From contig JBAZZY010000027.1 in the NCBI GenBank assembly GCA_041658565.1, forward strand, positions 1-40,543: 40,543 nt of DNA, given 5' to 3'. The stretch comes from Actinomycetota bacterium. GTDB taxonomy: Bacteria > Actinomycetota > AC-67. A program made the position numbers and the translations under genes. Below, one piece after another: positions 6,883 through 14,953 of the stretch. Positions within the stretch are counted from its first letter, which is position 1. Each line of letters starts with the position of its first letter. The notes under the pieces are model-generated. The model did no database searches. It was not told where the DNA came from and was given only the letters and a program-made list of their open reading frames with translations.

Positions 6883-7611
6883 ATGGACGACGCCGAATCA
6901 CCGATCGGGAACTCGACGAACCCATCCGAGATCTCCGCGGGGGGTTCTTCGGACGCATCGACGCCACCTGCTGCTCCTCGACGTAGTTTCCTGCGCGAGT
7001 TGCCGGTCCTGGTGATCATCGCCTTCGTTCTCGCGGTCCTGATTAAGACTTTCCTCGCTCAGGCCTTCTTCATCCCTTCGGAGTCGATGGTCCCGACGCT
7101 CGAAGTTGGTGACCGGATTCTGGTGAACAAGCTCGCCTTCCGCTTGCGCGAGCCGCAGCGGGGGGAAATCATCGTGTTCGCCGAACAATATGACGCGGCT
7201 CCGCGGTCGTTTCTGTCGCGCGTCAGAAGTGTGCTCTTCGAGGGGCTGGGAGTAACCCGGCCGGCGGAAACGGACTTCATCAAGCGAGTCATCGGACTTC
7301 CGGGAGAGACGGTGCGACTTTCGAAGGGAGTCGTGACGATCACCGACACCGCCGGCAAAGAGATCACACTGGACGAGTCCTATGTCACCGGTGAGCCCGA
7401 TCTGGAGCCGTTCGGGCCGTACACGGTGCCGCCGGGTACGTACTTCGTGATGGGGGATAACCGGCCGAACTCGGCCGACAGTCGGACTCGTCTGGGACCC
7501 ATCGACCGTGCCGACATCGTCGGGAAGGCGTTCGTGCGAATCTGGCCGGTCTCGCGGTTTACGCTCTTCCACCGGCCGGTCTACGAGGCGTCGCAGCCGG
7601 CGAGACCGTGA
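6883..7611 (+). CDS. lepB: Signal peptidase I, second copy
   Basis: This 242-residue type I signal peptidase has a 34-residue cytoplasmic leader rich in S, T and P, a transmembrane helix (about 38-60), catalytic Ser68 in IPSESMVPTL, Lys134 in DFIKRVIGLP and MGDNRPNSADSR. It closely resembles the preceding lepB but lacks the CPGC insert and the C-terminal membrane helix, so the two may differ in substrate range or redox control. Its stop overlaps the rnhB GTG. Confidence 0.94.
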   Translation: MDDAESPIGNSTNPSEISAGGSSDASTPPAAPRRSFLRELPVLVIIAFVLAVLIKTFLAQAFFIPSESMVPTLEVGDRILVNKLAFRLREPQRGEIIVFAEQYDAAPRSFLSRVRSVLFEGLGVTRPAETDFIKRVIGLPGETVRLSKGVVTITDTAGKEITLDESYVTGEPDLEPFGPYTVPPGTYFVMGDNRPNSADSRTRLGPIDRADIVGKAFVRIWPVSRFTLFHRPVYEASQPARP

Positions 7612-8276
7612 TCGCGTCCGGCGCCCCGCGGGCGACCGTCGGTCCCGACGGGCGCCTCGAGCAGCGCCTTCGCGATGCCGGCTTCCGGCTGATTGCCGGC
7701 GTGGACGAGACAGGACGAGGCGCGCTTGCCGGACCGCTGGTCACGTGCGCCGTGATTCTGCCCGAGGATGCCCGGTTGCCGGGGCTGCGAGATTCCAAGC
7801 TGCTGTCGCCGGGCGCGCGCGAGACGTTGGACGTCGAGATACGCCGGCAAGCCGTCGCCTTGTCGGTCGTTCGGGTCCCGCCCGCCTCGATCGATCGGCG
7901 CGGCCTGCATCGCTCCAACTTGCGCGCGCTGCGGGACGCGGCCGTGCGCTTGCAGCCGGCCCCGGATTACCTACTCGTGGACGGATACCCGATCGCGCGC
8001 GCTCCCTTTCCGTCTCTGTCGATCAAGAAGGGTGATCGCGTTTCGGTCGCAGTCGCGGCGGCCTCGGTCGTCGCCAAGGTCGCGCGCGACCGCATCATGG
8101 CCGCGCTGGCCGCGCGCTACCCGGAGTACGGGTTCGATTCGAACAAGGGGTACGGTACCCCCGACCACTTGGAAGCGATCCGGCGGGTTGGCCCTTCACC
8201 GCAGCACCGGCTGAGCTTTGCCGGCGTAGGGCAGCAGTCGCTGTTTGGGCCGCAGGACGCGATGGGAGAGCCATGA
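7608..8276 (+). CDS. rnhB: Ribonuclease HII
   Basis: RNase HII nicks RNA-DNA hybrids and removes misincorporated ribonucleotides. The 222-residue protein has the catalytic acids in GVDETGRG (Asp33, Glu34), RDSK (Asp62) and LLVDGYP (Asp125), plus ASVVAKVARDR. It begins at a GTG overlapping the lepB stop by 3 bases, and its own stop overlaps the next ATG by 4. Confidence 0.94.
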   Translation: MIASGAPRATVGPDGRLEQRLRDAGFRLIAGVDETGRGALAGPLVTCAVILPEDARLPGLRDSKLLSPGARETLDVEIRRQAVALSVVRVPPASIDRRGLHRSNLRALRDAAVRLQPAPDYLLVDGYPIARAPFPSLSIKKGDRVSVAVAAASVVAKVARDRIMAALAARYPEYGFDSNKGYGTPDHLEAIRRVGPSPQHRLSFAGVGQQSLFGPQDAMGEP

Positions 8277-8596
8277 GTGTCGACGACCTTGAGCAGTACG
8301 AAGCCGAGATTGAACTGGCGATGTACCGGGAGTACCGCGACGTCTTGCCGATGTTCTCCTACGTCGTCGAAACCGATAAGCGTTTCTACCTCGCCAACGG
8401 GGTGGAAGTGCACCGGCACGAGAGCGTCGGAGACACGCACTACGAGTTGGTGCTCACCGATGCTTGGGTGTGGGACATCTATCGGCCGAACCGCTTCGTG
8501 GCTAACGTCCGAATCCTGACGTTCTCGGACGTCAACATCGAGGAGTTGAAGCGTCCCGCCGTACCCGACACCCCGGAGGGGTTAACCGGCTCCTAA
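8273..8596 (+). CDS. DUF2469 family protein
   Basis: This acidic 107-residue protein contains YREYRDVLPMFSYVVETDKR, ANGVEV and YELVLTDAWVWDIYRPNRFV, the conserved core of DUF2469. The family is essentially confined to Actinomycetota, where it sits between rnhB and yraN. Function is unknown. The ATG overlaps the rnhB stop (ATGA) and is preceded by GGGAGAG. Confidence 0.9.
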   Translation: MSVDDLEQYEAEIELAMYREYRDVLPMFSYVVETDKRFYLANGVEVHRHESVGDTHYELVLTDAWVWDIYRPNRFVANVRILTFSDVNIEELKRPAVPDTPEGLTGS

Positions 8597-8619
8597 GCCG
8601 CGCGCCGGAGTGTTTCGAA

Positions 8620-8665
8620 CGCGAGGTTCCGCCCGGTTTTCTTCGGACGGATTGCGAACCTCGCG
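8620..8665. repeat. Long inverted repeat between DUF2469 and yraN
   Basis: CGCGAGGTTC (8620-8629) and GAACCTCGCG (8656-8665) are perfect 10-base arms. Inside, CCG (8633-8635) can pair with CGG (8644-8646) to extend the hairpin past one mismatch. No T tract follows. It is probably an RNA hairpin or end-of-operon structure; a dispersed repeat is the alternative. Confidence 0.6.
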
Positions 8666-8709
8666 GCGGTCGCGATGATCGTGCCCTCGAAGCGGGCGTG
8701 CCGGCGCGG

Positions 8710-8715
8710 TAGCGT
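8710..8715 (+). promoter_or_regulatory. -10 element of yraN-comM-dprA, leaderless type
   Basis: TAGCGT ends 9 bases before the yraN ATG with no Shine-Dalgarno in between. It would start the yraN-comM-dprA unit. I see no good -35. Confidence 0.45.
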
Positions 8716-8724
8716 CGGCCCACG

Positions 8725-9075
8725 ATGGATCGAAACGAACTTGGCCGCATGGGAGAGTCGCTCGCCGCGCGATATCTGCAGTCGCACGGCTGGAGCGTGG
8801 TCGAACGCAATGTGCGCTACCGCGAAGGTGAACTCGACCTCGTTGCCGAGCGCGCCGGCGTGCTGGCATTCGTGGAGGTGAAGACCCGGAGGTCGCGCGC
8901 GTTCGGAACCCCGGCGGAGGCCGTAACGCGCCTTAAGGCAGCACGTATTCGCCGCCTTGCGTCGCGCTACCTGACCGAGCACCGGCCGCGCGCGCGAGAC
9001 ATCCGCTTCGACGTGGTCGACGTGCTGCGGGTCGGAGAGAACTACCGCGTCACGCATCTTGAGGACGCGTTTTGA
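8725..9075 (+). CDS. YraN/UPF0102 nuclease-fold protein
   Basis: This 116-residue protein has the restriction-endonuclease-like motifs of UPF0102: RMGESLAARYLQSHGW, then GELDLVAE and FVEVKTRRS, giving the E/D-(V)EVK acidic-lysine signature. The biochemical role is not settled; its location beside DNA uptake and processing genes (comM, dprA) suggests DNA metabolism. The stop overlaps the next start. Confidence 0.9.
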   Translation: MDRNELGRMGESLAARYLQSHGWSVVERNVRYREGELDLVAERAGVLAFVEVKTRRSRAFGTPAEAVTRLKAARIRRLASRYLTEHRPRARDIRFDVVDVLRVGENYRVTHLEDAF

Positions 9076-10595
9076 TCGCGCGCGCCGAGTCGGTTGCTCT
9101 CGTGGGGATGGACGGCCATCGCATCGACGTTGAGGTGTCACTGGCCCCGGGCCTTCCTGTGTTTACGATCGTCGGTCTCCCGGACCCTTCGATCCAGGAG
9201 GCGCGGGAGCGCGTGCGCGCGGCGGTTCAGTCGTCGGGAGAGGACTGGCCGCTCAAGCGTGTGACCGTGAACCTGTCGCCGGCGCACTTGCGCAAGGCCG
9301 GCAGCGGTTTCGATCTCGCGATGGCGCTCGGGCTGCTGGCGGCGGCGGGACGGATCGCGCATGAGCGATTGCGCGAGGTCTGCGTGCTGGGTGAGTTGTC
9401 GCTGGACGGATCGGTGCGCCGAATTCGCGGCGTGCTGCCGGCGTCGATCGTGGCGTCGCGCGCGGGGGCGCGCGCCGTCATGGTCCCGGTTGCGAACGCG
9501 CGCGAGGCCGCTCTCGTGCGAGGTCTGGACGTCTTTGCGGTTGAGCATCTGCAGCAGGCTGTGAGGTTTCTTCGCGGGGAGTGCGAACTCGACGGGGTGC
9601 CGCCGGCACCGCCGGGGTCGGGCTCCGCGCTGGATGAACCCGATCTAACCGACGTGCGAGGAAACTCGACGGCGAAGCGGGTTATTGAAATCACCGCTGC
9701 CGGCGGGCACAACGTGCTCATGATCGGCGCCCCGGGCGGCGGCAAGACAATGCTCGCTCGTCGTCTTGCCGGGATCCTGCCGCCGATGACCGAGCGCGAG
9801 GCGTTTGAAGTTACTCGGATCCACTCGATCGCCGGTTTGCTGTCCGACGACGGCGGCTTGGTCGACCGGCGTCCGTTCCGTGCTCCGCATCACTCGGGGT
9901 CAACGACGGGACTGGTCGGCGGCGGCAGCGGAATGCCGCATCCAGGGGAAGCGTCTCTTGCGCATCGCGGGGTCTTGTTCCTGGACGAGTTCGGGGAGTT
10001 CCGCCGTGAGGTCTTGCAGGCGCTGCGCCAACCGATGGAGGACGGCGGGATCACGATCGTTCGATCTCGTTGGGCGGTGACGTACCCGGCACGGTTCCAG
10101 CTTGTCGCGGCATCGAACCCGTGCGCGTGCGGGCACTTCGGCGACTCGCTCCGCCCGTGCGTGTGCGCGCCGGGAAGGGTGATGGCGTACCAGGAACGCT
10201 TAACCGGCCCGATCGTGGACCGGATCGACCTTCAAGTCGAGATTCCGCGCCTGGCGCGCGGCCAGTTGTTCGCGGCGCCCGAGGGGGACTCGTCGGCGAC
10301 TGTGGCGCAGCGGGTGGCAGGCGCGCGCGAAGTGCAGCGCGCGCGTTTTGGGGAAAGCGGTGCCGCGTCCAACGCTGAAGTGCGCGCGGCCGACATCGAG
10401 CGACTGTGCCTGCCGACCGCGGCTGCGCGCGCGGTTCTGGAGCGCGCGATCGAGGGCCTGGCGCTCAGCGCGCGCGGCGCGCACCGCGTGATGCGGGTCG
10501 CGCGCACGATCGCCGACCTTGGCGGCGAGGAGCAAACTGGTAGTGACTGCGTTGAGGAAGCGCTTGGCTACCGGGTGCTGGACGCTAGGGAATGA
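9072..10595 (+). CDS. comM: YifB/ComM-family AAA+ ATPase (Mg-chelatase-like)
   Basis: This 507-residue protein has an N-terminal Lon-like domain (MIARAESVALVG, VGLPDPSIQEARERVRAA), the Walker A motif GAPGGGKT at 219-226, Walker B FLDEFGEF and a C-terminal Mg-chelatase domain (ARGAHRVMRVARTIADL). It also has NPCACGHFGD with clustered cysteines. ComM is a helicase for branch migration of incoming DNA in natural transformation. It starts at a TTG overlapping the yraN stop (TTGA) and ends overlapping dprA. Confidence 0.92.
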   Translation: MIARAESVALVGMDGHRIDVEVSLAPGLPVFTIVGLPDPSIQEARERVRAAVQSSGEDWPLKRVTVNLSPAHLRKAGSGFDLAMALGLLAAAGRIAHERLREVCVLGELSLDGSVRRIRGVLPASIVASRAGARAVMVPVANAREAALVRGLDVFAVEHLQQAVRFLRGECELDGVPPAPPGSGSALDEPDLTDVRGNSTAKRVIEITAAGGHNVLMIGAPGGGKTMLARRLAGILPPMTEREAFEVTRIHSIAGLLSDDGGLVDRRPFRAPHHSGSTTGLVGGGSGMPHPGEASLAHRGVLFLDEFGEFRREVLQALRQPMEDGGITIVRSRWAVTYPARFQLVAASNPCACGHFGDSLRPCVCAPGRVMAYQERLTGPIVDRIDLQVEIPRLARGQLFAAPEGDSSATVAQRVAGAREVQRARFGESGAASNAEVRAADIERLCLPTAAARAVLERAIEGLALSARGAHRVMRVARTIADLGGEEQTGSDCVEEALGYRVLDARE

Positions 10596-11479
10596 GCGTG
10601 GACGGGCGTGCCGACGTTCGGGTCGCGCGACGGCGGGATGCGGAGTTTCTCGACTGTCTGCGCGAGATCGAACCGGTACCGGAAACCCTGTGGGTGCTCG
10701 GCAGGGATCTGCGCGCTCTCGGCCCGTGTGTAGCCATTGTAGGCGCGCGCAGCCCTACGCCGTATGGGCTTGAGGTGGCGCGCGGTCTGGCCTCCGACTT
10801 GGCGTCGGCCGGCGTTTGTGTCGTAAGTGGAATGGCTCGCGGGATCGACGCTGCCGCTCATGAGGGTGCGCTTGCGGCCCGTGGAGCGACGGTGGCCGTT
10901 TTGGGAAGCGGCGTCGACGTTCCCTATCCGGCAATGAACCGCCCGCTGTACGAGCGCATTGCGCGGAACGGCACGATCGTCTCCGAGTTCGCTCCGGGAA
11001 CCAGGGCGCGCAAGTTCCACTTCCCCAGGCGCAACCGCATCATCGCGGCACTGGCCTCGGCGGTCGTCGTAGTTCAGGCCGCCCGGCGTAGCGGCGCGCT
11101 TGGAACCGCGGGGCTCGCTCTGGATGCCGGAAGAGAGGTACTTGCCGTGCCCGGGGATGTGCGTTCGGAGTTGTCGGTCGGGCCGCATGCCTTGTTGCGC
11201 GACGGGGCGAAATTGTGCGCGTGCGCCGGAGACGTGCTGGACGGCCTGCACCTGGAGTTGATCCGACCGGCGGGCCAGGATCCGAAACGGTCGTGCCCGC
11301 AGGAGGCCGCCGTTGTGCGCGCGCTCGCGGCCGGACCGGCGCGCGCCGACCAGATCGCGGCGCGCGCGGAACTCGATCACCCCGCGGCGATGAGAGCGAT
11401 TGCGCGGTTGGAGATCGCCGGGATCGTTGCACGCGGCCCGGGAGGCGTATACCGACGCCGAGAGATCGGCGGTGCTTGA
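10592..11479 (+). CDS. dprA: DNA processing protein DprA (Smf)
   Basis: DprA loads RecA on single-stranded DNA during transformation. The 295-residue protein has the Rossmann-like core with VAIVGARSPTPYG (about 48-59), VSGMARGIDAAAHEGAL (78-94), the SEFAPGTRARKFHFPRRNRI ssDNA-binding segment and SGALGTAGLALDAGREV. A winged-helix-like C-terminal region follows (about 235-295). It is short because the N-terminal SAM-like domain of longer homologues is nearly absent. The ATG overlaps the comM stop. The presence of comM and dprA hints at competence, but no uptake genes are in view. Confidence 0.93.
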   Translation: MSVDGRADVRVARRRDAEFLDCLREIEPVPETLWVLGRDLRALGPCVAIVGARSPTPYGLEVARGLASDLASAGVCVVSGMARGIDAAAHEGALAARGATVAVLGSGVDVPYPAMNRPLYERIARNGTIVSEFAPGTRARKFHFPRRNRIIAALASAVVVVQAARRSGALGTAGLALDAGREVLAVPGDVRSELSVGPHALLRDGAKLCACAGDVLDGLHLELIRPAGQDPKRSCPQEAAVVRALAAGPARADQIAARAELDHPAAMRAIARLEIAGIVARGPGGVYRRREIGGA

Positions 11480-11504
11480 CCCGTCACCCCCCAGCCCCGA
11501 TAGT
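11476..11504 (+). promoter_or_regulatory. Sigma-70-type promoter of xerC-whiG
   Basis: TTGACC (11476-11481), exactly 17 bases, and GATAGT (11499-11504). The -35 overlaps the dprA stop. Transcription near 11511 leaves a short leader with a GGAAGGG Shine-Dalgarno before the xerC ATG at 11534. This is one of the best promoter matches in the window. Confidence 0.65.
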
Positions 11505-11533
11505 GGGCCGTCCGGGACGTTGGGAAGGGTGGC

Positions 11534-12463
11534 ATGGCGACTCCCGAGCAACGCCGCACCATCGCATCGCAGAGCGCCGAGCTTCTCGACGCGTTTCTGG
11601 CGCATATGGACGCAGGTCTCGGGCGGTCGCCGAACACCGTCGCGGCCTACCGGCGAGACCTGAGTCAGTTCTTCGAGTTTTGCGCCCGGCTGGGCGTTTC
11701 CTCCTTGGATGCCTCGACCACAGATATCCGACGTTTCCTTGCTCAGCGCGGCACGCTGGGGGATGCACGAAGCACGGTCGCCCGCAAGGCGTCTGCGGTG
11801 CGGTCGTTCTACCGGTTTCTTGTTCTGCGCTCAAAGGACCGAGAGGACAACCCCGCGCTGCTCGTCGCGTCCCCAAAGCGGCCGCGACGGCTTCCGCGTG
11901 TTGTGAAGGCTTCGCAGGTGAGTGCGCTGCTCGAGCTGCCGCCCGGCGACGACCCGTACGGATGCCGGGACCGTGCCATCCTCGAGCTGTTGTATGGTTC
12001 GGGCATGCGGGTAGGTGAACTCGTCGGACTCAACGTGGACAGCGTCGACTTCGGGCGCCGACAGGTTTGCGTTCTCGGCAAAGGGCGCAAAGAGCGGATG
12101 GTCCCGCTCGGCGAACCAGCCGCGGACGCTGTGCACGTGTACCTCGACGAGGCGCGTGGGCAGCTCGTGCGGGAACAATCGCCGAATGACGCTTTGTTCT
12201 ACAACCGGCGCGGCAAAAGGATGGGACAGCGAGACGTCCGGGCGATGGTGACTAAGTACGTGTCGGAAGCCATTCCCGGAGGCAAGGTGTCGCCGCACAC
12301 ATTTCGCCATGCGTTCGCGACGCACTTGCTCGATGGTGGCGCGGATCTGCGCAGTGTCCAAGAGTTGCTCGGTCACGTCGACCTCAAGACGACCCAGATT
12401 TATACTCATGTTTCCAGAGAGCGGTTGAGAAAGGTCTATGACGACGCCCACCCCCGAGCCTGA
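11534..12463 (+). CDS. xerC: Tyrosine recombinase XerC-type
   Basis: This 309-residue site-specific recombinase should resolve chromosome dimers at dif. The N-terminal SAM-like DNA-binding domain (about 15-105) is followed by the catalytic domain with the full active-site set: Arg159 (GSGMRVGEL), Lys183 (GKGRKERMV), His255 and Arg258 (HTFRHAFATH), His281 (LLGHVDLKTT) and nucleophile Tyr290 (IYTHVS). Its position between dprA and whiG is the actinobacterial norm. The last 26 bases overlap the sigma factor gene. Confidence 0.93.
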   Translation: MATPEQRRTIASQSAELLDAFLAHMDAGLGRSPNTVAAYRRDLSQFFEFCARLGVSSLDASTTDIRRFLAQRGTLGDARSTVARKASAVRSFYRFLVLRSKDREDNPALLVASPKRPRRLPRVVKASQVSALLELPPGDDPYGCRDRAILELLYGSGMRVGELVGLNVDSVDFGRRQVCVLGKGRKERMVPLGEPAADAVHVYLDEARGQLVREQSPNDALFYNRRGKRMGQRDVRAMVTKYVSEAIPGGKVSPHTFRHAFATHLLDGGADLRSVQELLGHVDLKTTQIYTHVSRERLRKVYDDAHPRA

Positions 12464-13304
12464 CCCGGCAAAGCGCGCCCACGGCGGGGCCTCCCAGCAA
12501 AAGCGGCAATCCGACGCTGCGTCCAGGGGGTCGGCTGCGGCCATAACCGCCGTGGCTGAGTTGTGGAGCGAATTCAAGACGACCGGGAGCCGGGAGTCTC
12601 GCGATCGTCTTATCCTGAACTACGCCCCGCTGGTGAAGTACGTGGCCGGACGTGTTTCGGTTGGGCTCCCGCAGAACATCGAGCAAGCGGACCTTGTCTC
12701 CTACGGGATCTTCGGGTTGATCGATGCCATCGAGAAGTTTGATCCTTCCCGCGACATCAAATTCGAGACTTACGCCATTAGTCGTATTCGCGGTGCGATC
12801 ATCGACGAGTTGCGAGCGATCGACTGGATTCCGCGTTCGGTGCGGTCCAAGGCCCGCGAGGTCGATCGCGCCACGACGAAACTCGAGAACAAGTTGCACC
12901 GACCGCCGACCGACGGCGAGTTGAGCGAGGAACTCGGAATCGGTCTCGACGAGCTGCAGGGCATGCTGAATCAGATCAACCTGGTGTCGGTTGTTGCTCT
13001 GGAGGAGTTGATGTCTCCGGGGGGAGACAAGGGCGAGAAGATGTCGCTCGTCGACACGCTCGAAGACGCTGAGGCTCCGGATCCCGTGGCGCTGTTCGAA
13101 AGCGCCGAGACGCGGCAGATTCTCGCGAAGTCGGTCAATGTCTTGCCGGAGCGTGAACGGCTGGTCATCACGCTTTATTACTACGAGGGTTTGACGCTGG
13201 CGGAGATCGGCGCGGTCCTGGGCGTCACTGAGTCGCGCGTGTGCCAGATGCATACGAAGGCCGTCATGGATCTGCGCAACAAGATGAAGGCGGCCACGCA
13301 GTAA
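12438..13304 (+). CDS. whiG: WhiG/FliA-type RNA polymerase sigma factor
   Basis: This 288-residue sigma factor has region 2 (about 45-130: DRLILNYAPLVKYVAGRV, DLVSYGIFGLIDAIEKFDP, IRGAIIDELRAIDWIPRSVR), region 3 (135-205) and region 4 (about 230-285: LPERERLVITLYYYEGLTLAEIG, GVTESRVCQMHTKAV). The RAIDWIPRS segment is typical of FliA/WhiG sigmas. In Streptomyces WhiG opens the sporulation programme and is encoded at this locus, after xerC and before rpsB. Whether this organism differentiates or uses it for another regulon is unknown. The ATG at 12438 lies inside the xerC end. Confidence 0.9.
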   Translation: MTTPTPEPDPAKRAHGGASQQKRQSDAASRGSAAAITAVAELWSEFKTTGSRESRDRLILNYAPLVKYVAGRVSVGLPQNIEQADLVSYGIFGLIDAIEKFDPSRDIKFETYAISRIRGAIIDELRAIDWIPRSVRSKAREVDRATTKLENKLHRPPTDGELSEELGIGLDELQGMLNQINLVSVVALEELMSPGGDKGEKMSLVDTLEDAEAPDPVALFESAETRQILAKSVNVLPERERLVITLYYYEGLTLAEIGAVLGVTESRVCQMHTKAVMDLRNKMKAATQ

Positions 13305-13367
13305 GCGACGGTCGCCCCGAGCGAATCCGCCCGTTCCTCCCGTTCGTGCGCTCGCAGCCGTTTGGCG

Positions 13368-13373
13368 TAGCCT
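13368..13373 (+). promoter_or_regulatory. -10 element of the M23 gene, leaderless type
   Basis: TAGCCT ends 7 bases before the ATG at 13381; no Shine-Dalgarno is present. Confidence 0.5.
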
Positions 13374-13380
13374 GCCGCGC

Positions 13381-13878
13381 ATGCGGGCCAAGGCAGTCAT
13401 TGCGGCACTAATCCCGGCGCTGATCGCCGCCGCTCCCGCGCGCGCAGTCGTGGTCGACTTCGTCCGCCCGGTGGTGGGTCCGGTCGCGCGCCACTTCGAG
13501 CCTCCGCCGACTCCGTACGCGGCCGGGCACCGCGGGATCGATCTGGAGGTCCCGGCCGGCACTACCGTGGTCGCCGCCGCGGCCGGGACGGTGGCGTTCG
13601 CCGGGCAGGTCGGCGGTACCTACGCGGTCTCGATCGACCACGCCGATGGCTTACGCACTACCTACTCGTACCTGTCCGCGGTGCTGGTGCGCGCGGGGGA
13701 TCCGGTGGCGCAAGGGGCTCCCGTGGCGGTTTCGGGAGTCGGACACGGGGGCGAGGCGCCGCCGGTGCTGCACTTCGGCCTGCGGCGCGGTAGCGAGTAC
13801 CTGGATCCGGAGCCGATCCTCGTGGAGTCCATGCGGCGAAACCGCTGGCGGGTGATCCGGCTCGCGCCGCCTGCCTGA
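13381..13878 (+). CDS. Secreted M23-fold (LytM-like) protein, catalytically degenerate
   Basis: This 165-residue protein has an N-terminal signal peptide (Arg/Lys, then AVIAALIPALIAAAPARA) and an M23 domain. The zinc ligands can be placed at His50 and Asp54 (GHRGIDLEVPAG) and His131 (VLHFGLRRG). The two catalytic histidines are replaced: Tyr98 in TYSYLS, where YAHLS is usual, and Val129 in place of the first His of HxH. It may bind peptidoglycan or regulate an amidase rather than cut. M23 proteins between whiG and rpsB are common in actinobacteria, often with similar losses. Confidence 0.85.
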   Translation: MRAKAVIAALIPALIAAAPARAVVVDFVRPVVGPVARHFEPPPTPYAAGHRGIDLEVPAGTTVVAAAAGTVAFAGQVGGTYAVSIDHADGLRTTYSYLSAVLVRAGDPVAQGAPVAVSGVGHGGEAPPVLHFGLRRGSEYLDPEPILVESMRRNRWRVIRLAPPA

Positions 13879-13897
13879 CCAGGGCATTTCCACTTCG

Positions 13898-13927
13898 TTG
13901 TTGGGGTCGTCTCCGGGCTGATAGCAT
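13898..13927 (+). promoter_or_regulatory. Promoter of the rpsB-tsf operon
   Basis: TTGTTG (13898-13903), an 18-base spacer and TAGCAT (13922-13927). Transcription near 13934 gives rpsB a leader of about 155 bases, which contains a hairpin. The long untranslated leader contrasts with the leaderless neighbours. Confidence 0.5.
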
Positions 13928-13948
13928 GCGTGGGCCCTGAGAGCCGCT

Positions 13949-13968
13949 CGGAGAGATTCGCGTCTCCG
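13949..13968 (+). promoter_or_regulatory. Hairpin in the rpsB leader
   Basis: CGGAGA (13949-13954) and TCTCCG (13963-13968) form a perfect 6-bp stem with an 8-base loop about 120 bases before the rpsB ATG. In other bacteria S2 represses its own mRNA through a structured leader; that role is only inferred here. Confidence 0.4.
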
Positions 13969-14089
13969 CCGAGGGGGGATCAGGAAAATTCGCATGTCTG
14001 CGGATCGGCGCGGTTCGGTTCTCGTATTGAAAGATGCGGGGCACGGCGTCCGAGTTGAGGCAGACAGAGGGCAAAACCGAGGAGGACGG

Positions 14090-14926
14090 ATGGCTCCGGT
14101 CGTCAGCATGAAGCAACTCCTGGAGGCTGGAGTGCACTTCGGCCACCAGACGCGTCGTTGGAACCCCAAGATGAAGCGATTCATCTTCGGCGAGCGCAAC
14201 GGCATTTACATCATCGACCTTGAGAAGACGGTCGCCGGCATCGAGCGCGCGTTTGCGTTCTTGCGCAACACTGCCGCGTCGGGCGGAACGGTTCTGTTCG
14301 TCGGGACCAAGAAGCAGGCGCAGGAACCGGTTGAGCAGGAAGCTAAGCGCGTCGGCATGCCGTACGTGAACAACCGCTGGCTTGGCGGCATGCTCACGAA
14401 CTTCTCCACGATGTCCAAGCGGCTGGCGAGACTTCGCGAACTGGAGGCCATGGAGGCCACCGGTACGTTCGACCTGCTGCCGAAGAAGGAAGTGCTGAAG
14501 CTTCGCAAGGAGAAGGAGACCCTCGAGAAGAACCTCGGCGGAATCCGTGACATGACGAAGCTGCCGGCGGCGATCTGGGTTGTCGACACCAAGAAGGAAC
14601 ACATCGCGGTGCGCGAGGCGCGCAAGGTCGGGATTCCGGTTGTGGCGATCCTGGACACGAACTGCGATCCCGACGAAGTGGACTACGGGATTCCGGGCAA
14701 CGACGACGCCATCCGCGCCGGTGCGCTCCTGACCCGTATCGTCGCCGACGCGATCGCGGCGGGGTCCGGAGGTCGTCGGACTGCTCCGAAAGAAGGAGAG
14801 CCCGCCGAGGCGACGTCGGGGGAGGCCGAGCCTCTCGCGGAGTGGGAAGTCAAGCTCCTCGCCGAAGAGGAAGAGGAGCGCCGTCGTCGCGAGACCGAGG
14901 AGGAAGAGCGCAAGAGCATGCGCTAG
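14090..14926 (+). CDS. rpsB: 30S ribosomal protein S2
   Basis: This 278-residue protein starts MAPVVSMKQLLEAGVHFGHQTRRWNP, the canonical uS2 start, and contains FVGTKKQAQE and NNRWLGGMLTNF. The ATG at 14090 is preceded by AGGAGG (14080-14085) and is preferred over an in-frame ATG at 13994. A C-terminal extension of about 50 residues ends in a highly charged helix of Glu and Arg, longer than in E. coli S2. First gene of rpsB-tsf-pyrH-frr. Confidence 0.96.
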   Translation: MAPVVSMKQLLEAGVHFGHQTRRWNPKMKRFIFGERNGIYIIDLEKTVAGIERAFAFLRNTAASGGTVLFVGTKKQAQEPVEQEAKRVGMPYVNNRWLGGMLTNFSTMSKRLARLRELEAMEATGTFDLLPKKEVLKLRKEKETLEKNLGGIRDMTKLPAAIWVVDTKKEHIAVREARKVGIPVVAILDTNCDPDEVDYGIPGNDDAIRAGALLTRIVADAIAAGSGGRRTAPKEGEPAEATSGEAEPLAEWEVKLLAEEEEERRRRETEEEERKSMR

Positions 14927-14953
14927 TCCTGCCGACACGAACGAGGAGATTCA

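Noticed and set aside
8615..8630. SOS-box-like TCGAAC and GTTCC upstream of yraN-comM-dprA
   Set aside because: The half-sites are one base too far apart for the actinobacterial LexA site and the sequence is better explained as one arm of the inverted repeat at 8620-8665.
13994..14089. N-terminal extension of S2 from an upstream ATG
   Set aside because: The added residues have no S2 likeness, and AGGAGG is placed correctly for the ATG at 14090.
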